A stretch of DNA of 64,000 nt. Origin: Symbiodinium natans. Lineage: Eukaryota; Sar; Dinophyceae; Suessiales; Symbiodiniaceae. The translations under genes and the position numbers were made by a program. Where the stretch lies: contig CAJNDS010000393.1 of the NCBI GenBank assembly GCA_905221605.1, forward strand, positions 75,001 to 139,000, written 5' to 3'. Each line of letters opens with the position of its first letter. The stretch's first letter is position 1. Positions 61,341 through 64,000 of this stretch are shown piece by piece. A model generated the notes under the pieces. That model had not been told where the DNA came from, ran no database searches, and was given only the letters and a program-made list of their open reading frames with translations.

Positions 61341-63258
61341 GCGTACTTGCAGAAGAAGAACCGAGCTGGGCTGCAGGTGCAGAGTGGGAATAGAGGGTTT
61401 AGGGTATGTGGGGCAGGTCTTTACCTGGAACCTGTTTGGGGTTTGAGTTTAGGGTTTTCCCTGACGTTTCGAAGCGCTACCAGCCCTTCCGAAACCAAGC
61501 AGACTCACACCCACACCCAGACACCCGCACACCCGCACACACGCACACACGCACACACCCACACGCCACACACACCCGCAGACACAGGCCAGACACCCAC
61601 CCACCCATCCACCCATCCACCCACCCACCCACCCACAAGCCCTCCAAGCTCCTCACCCTTAAACCTCCTGACCCCCCAAACCCTGAACCCTAAACCCTCA
61701 GCCCGAATTATAAACCTTTAAAACCCTGCAACCCCTATAGCTTTGTAAAGCCCATAACCCCCCAGAACCCCTAGAACCCCAAAAACCCTGCAACCCTAAG
61801 ATTGCAAACCCGAAGCCCTACACCCTGAACCCCAAAAAGCCCTCAACCCTAAAACCCTAACCTGTACGTACCCTAAACCCTTAACCCCAAACCCTATGCC
61901 TAAACCCGAAACCTTAAACCCCAAACCCTAAGCCTTAAACCCTATACCTAAAACGTTAAGCCCCAAGCCCTAAACCCTAAACCCTAAAACCCTAAAGCCC
62001 TAAACCCACAGAAAGCCTCCGAATCGCTGAGGTGCTTCAGCGGTTGGAGGCCTGGGCCTTAACAGCGGTCAATGGAGGCTTGCCTGATTTTGCGGTTTGG
62101 GAGTTCGGGTTTAGGGTTTGGGGTTTAGGGTCTGGGGTTTAGGGTTTAGGGGTTAGGGTTTAGGGTTTAGGGTTGGATGTTCCCCCTTATACTAACCGTC
62201 CTTAATCGGGAGTAGAGTAGGGGGTACTATAATCCAGTTGTTAAAAGGGACTGTTAGTATAAGGGGAAAGATCCCAGGGTTTAGGGTTTTGGGGGTGTTT
62301 GGGGTTTAGGTGTACAGAGTGATATATGGTGCTTAGGGTTCAGGGCTCAGGGTATTTTTTGGGTTATGGAGGCCTTTGAGGTGTTTGGGGTTTGGGTGCT
62401 TTTATCAAGGGACTCAAGGAGGGACCCTTTTCAGGGACCTTAGGGTTATGGGGCCATCTAAGGTATATATGGGGGTTATGTATGATTTTAGGGTTGAGGG
62501 CTGAAGGATTTCAGGGTTATAGAGGACTATGGGGTTGTGGGAGGTTGTTAAGGTTATAGGGTTAGAGGGTTGGAGGGCTTGTCAGTTCTTTTTTGCAGGG
62601 AATTAGAACGCTTGACGGATTGTTGACAGAGGTTTTGAGTTTTTGGGGTTGAGATGCGGTTGTTCGGGAGGGGTTGCGGTATCTTTGTGAACTTTGGGCA
62701 TCGCAAAGGGCAGAAGGGGTTGTGGCGGGTAGGGTTTACTTAGTAATCTTAGTAGCTGAGTGAGTACACTTTACACCTTTTGGGATAGTACAATCACCTA
62801 CAATGACGGCGCTGGATAGGAAACCTCTAAGTTTTGGCGAGGGTACCCTCGGTTTCTTAATTATGAAGCCCACTCAATTTCCGGAATTATAGCCTCCATA
62901 CTTTTGAGGGTACCCTCGGTTTCTTAACGAATTTCTTAATGGGATTCGAACTGGCAGCGTGTGAATTTGTAAGGCGACGCCTTATCCATTAGGCTGATCG
63001 CCCAAGTTCTTTATTGGGGGCTCCCCTCAAATCGGCAATCCGGCCTCTCGAATCCTTAACCTCAATCTGAAAGTGTACGCACTTTGGGGCTTGTGAATTC
63101 AGCAACTAAGTTTAGGGTCCAAAAACCCTAAACCCTAGACCCGAGACCCTAGACCCTAGACCCGAGAAGCCAAGCAAGGAGGGCCTTACAAGCCCGTGCT
63201 GGACTGGATTCAGCTCCAGAAGCAGGAGCATCCCTTCTTGGCGGAGAAGGCCCTTTAG
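61341..63258 (+). CDS. Last exons of the host ankyrin gene
   Basis: 61341-61376 (12 codons, AYLQKKNRAGLQ, donor GTGCAG), 62012-about 62090 (SLRIAEVLQRLEAWALTAV) and 63179-63258 (KPVLDWIQLQKQEHPFLAE), ending at TAG 63256-63258. The last exon starts after CAAG|. C-rich arrays precede the last two. Assignment to the ankyrin gene rests on order and strand. Confidence 0.45.
61497..61636 (+). repeat. CACACCC/CACCCATC microsatellite
   Basis: ACAC- and CACCC-rich low-complexity run inside an intron. The open frames here (Thr/His/Pro-rich) are repeat artefacts. Confidence 0.8.
62174..62276. repeat. MITE-like imperfect palindrome
   Basis: GGATGTTCCCCCTTATACTAA at one end and TTAGTATAAGGGGAAAGATCC at the other form a roughly 21-bp imperfect inverted repeat around about 60 bp. 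Related copies are seen at about 15519-15611, 12218-12278, 26632-26735 and 479-566. Confidence 0.6.
62941..63003 (-). other. tRNA-like sequence (tRNA-derived SINE or tRNA pseudogene)
   Basis: Minus strand: CAGCCTAATGGATAAGGCG resembles the D-arm/A box of tRNA-Arg and AGTTCGAATCCC the T-arm/B box. The anticodon arm does not fold properly and the acceptor stem is not paired, so it is not a functional tRNA. Just upstream on the + strand, GAGGGTACCCTCGGTTTCTTAA is repeated at about 62840 and 62906, which may be part of the same repeat family. Confidence 0.4.
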
Positions 63259-63773
63259 GGTTTAGGATCTAGGGTTCCTAAACCCCAAGCCCCAGTCCCC
63301 AAACCAAAACTACCTCCAAACCCTCAAATCGCCAAAGGGCCCATGGTTTAGATTTAGATCGAATCCCCCCCCCCCCCCAATCTCCACGGCTCTTGGTGGC
63401 TCTTAGGTTTAAGAGTTACTAGTAGGGTTTGGGGTTTTGGGTTTAGGGTTTTTTGGTCTTGGACTTGTAGGAACCTTCCAGTAGCCCCTTCTACCGCCCT
63501 GAACACCCAAAGTTTTTCGTGTTTTTGGTTTGGGATTTAGGGTTGCTAGGGTTTCACCAGCGGTCTTAGTGTTGTGTGGCAGCCCTCTACTTGGAGGTTC
63601 ATTGTACTTAGTAACCCAATCATGCCGGTTCGTGCTTATAGTTTTCGAGCTCCACCAACTGTACTTGTAACCCAATTCTGACCATATCAGGGCACTTAAG
63701 GGGCTTATAAGTGGGTCTTCAGTGCAGTTATGATTGGTTAATAAGTACCATGAACTTCCAAGTAGCCCTGCAG

Positions 63774-63852
63774 GGCAAAGACGGCAAGAAGCGCATCCGG
63801 TCTGATCGCTTCCAGGCAAAGTGCTGTCAACGGCTTCTGGTGCATGGTCTAG
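63774..63852 (+). CDS. Host exon of the next gene, partial
   Basis: It follows CCTGCAG| and ends before GTGCTC. Basic frame KDGKKRIRSDRFQAKCCQRL. It comes after the stop at 63258, so a new gene is likely. It is followed by CCCCAAA/CCCTAAA arrays to the end of the window. Confidence 0.4.
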
Positions 63853-64000
63853 GTGCTCATGGCTTTAGGGTCCCAAAACCTGAGCCCCAAACCCGCAACC
63901 CCTCACCCCAAACCCCAAACCCTAAACCCCAAACCCGAGACCCCAAACCCTAAACCCTAAACCCCAAACCCCAAACCCCAAACCCCAAACCCCAAACCCT

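Noticed and set aside
1-64000. CRISPR arrays, rRNA genes or bacterial operons
   Set aside because: Repeats are tandem without unique spacers, no rRNA-like sequence was noticed, and exon-intron structure is eukaryotic.

Overview
The window looks like nuclear DNA of an alga, most likely a dinoflagellate, carrying a complete 22,184-bp endogenous DNA virus of the Polinton-like virus (PLV)/virophage type. The dinoflagellate call is inference. It rests on small exons all read from the + strand, acceptors that are mostly AG followed by an exonic G, at least one GC splice donor (18321), plant-type TTTAGGG/CCCTAAA repeats everywhere, an ankyrin-repeat gene, and a putative dinoflagellate-type protein whose exons contain SHAW, LHPDPLG, FFDFMSLF and RGWIYFER.

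Host part, 1-38,367 and 60,557-64,000. About 45 short exons (40-150 nt, GC-rich) sit in long introns built largely from telomere-type repeats. Nearly every exon is preceded by a C-rich array (CCCTAAA and variants) and followed by a G-rich array (TTTAGGG). Each intron therefore starts G-rich and ends C-rich and could fold into a hairpin. Exons group into a coiled-coil gene (685-3640), an F-box-like gene (4443-8317), two genes ending at stops at 11434 and 16182, looser exon groups (17404-29643), and a long gene from 30838 (or earlier) to a stop at 63258. A 924-bp TRIM-type LTR element (7077-8000) with a 5-bp target duplication lies in one intron. Minisatellites, microsatellites and hairpin repeats fill the rest.

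Viral element, 38,368-60,551. It is AT-rich, with 301-bp terminal inverted repeats that differ at one position and a 5-bp target duplication (ATTTG). It interrupts an exon: removing the element and one ATTTG gives one open frame running into ankyrin repeats. It encodes a B-family polymerase-like/SF1 helicase/HNH fusion, a retroviral-type (RVE) integrase, an A32-like packaging ATPase, a double-jelly-roll type major capsid protein, a probable minor capsid protein, a lipase-like protein, and an 851-aa fibre ending in a peptidase S74 chaperone. It also encodes zinc-ribbon paralogues and several coiled-coil or low-complexity proteins. No capsid maturation protease was recognised, which fits PLVs better than virophages or Polintons. 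The left arm (replication, integration) reads on the minus strand. The virion genes form a minus block (49,153-54,061) and a plus block (54,115-57,299).

The most unusual part is a set of intron-containing genes inside the virus (47,784-48,660 and 57,497-58,917). Seven short GT-AG introns (37-82 nt), all with AG|G acceptors, can be modelled. One gene begins with a ubiquitin-like exon spliced in frame to an acidic protein with an AT-hook. Intergenic regions carry repeated perfect hairpins and TATA-like start contexts that look like a shared transcription signal. All host exons and viral splice models were read by eye; none has been tested against RNA or databases.
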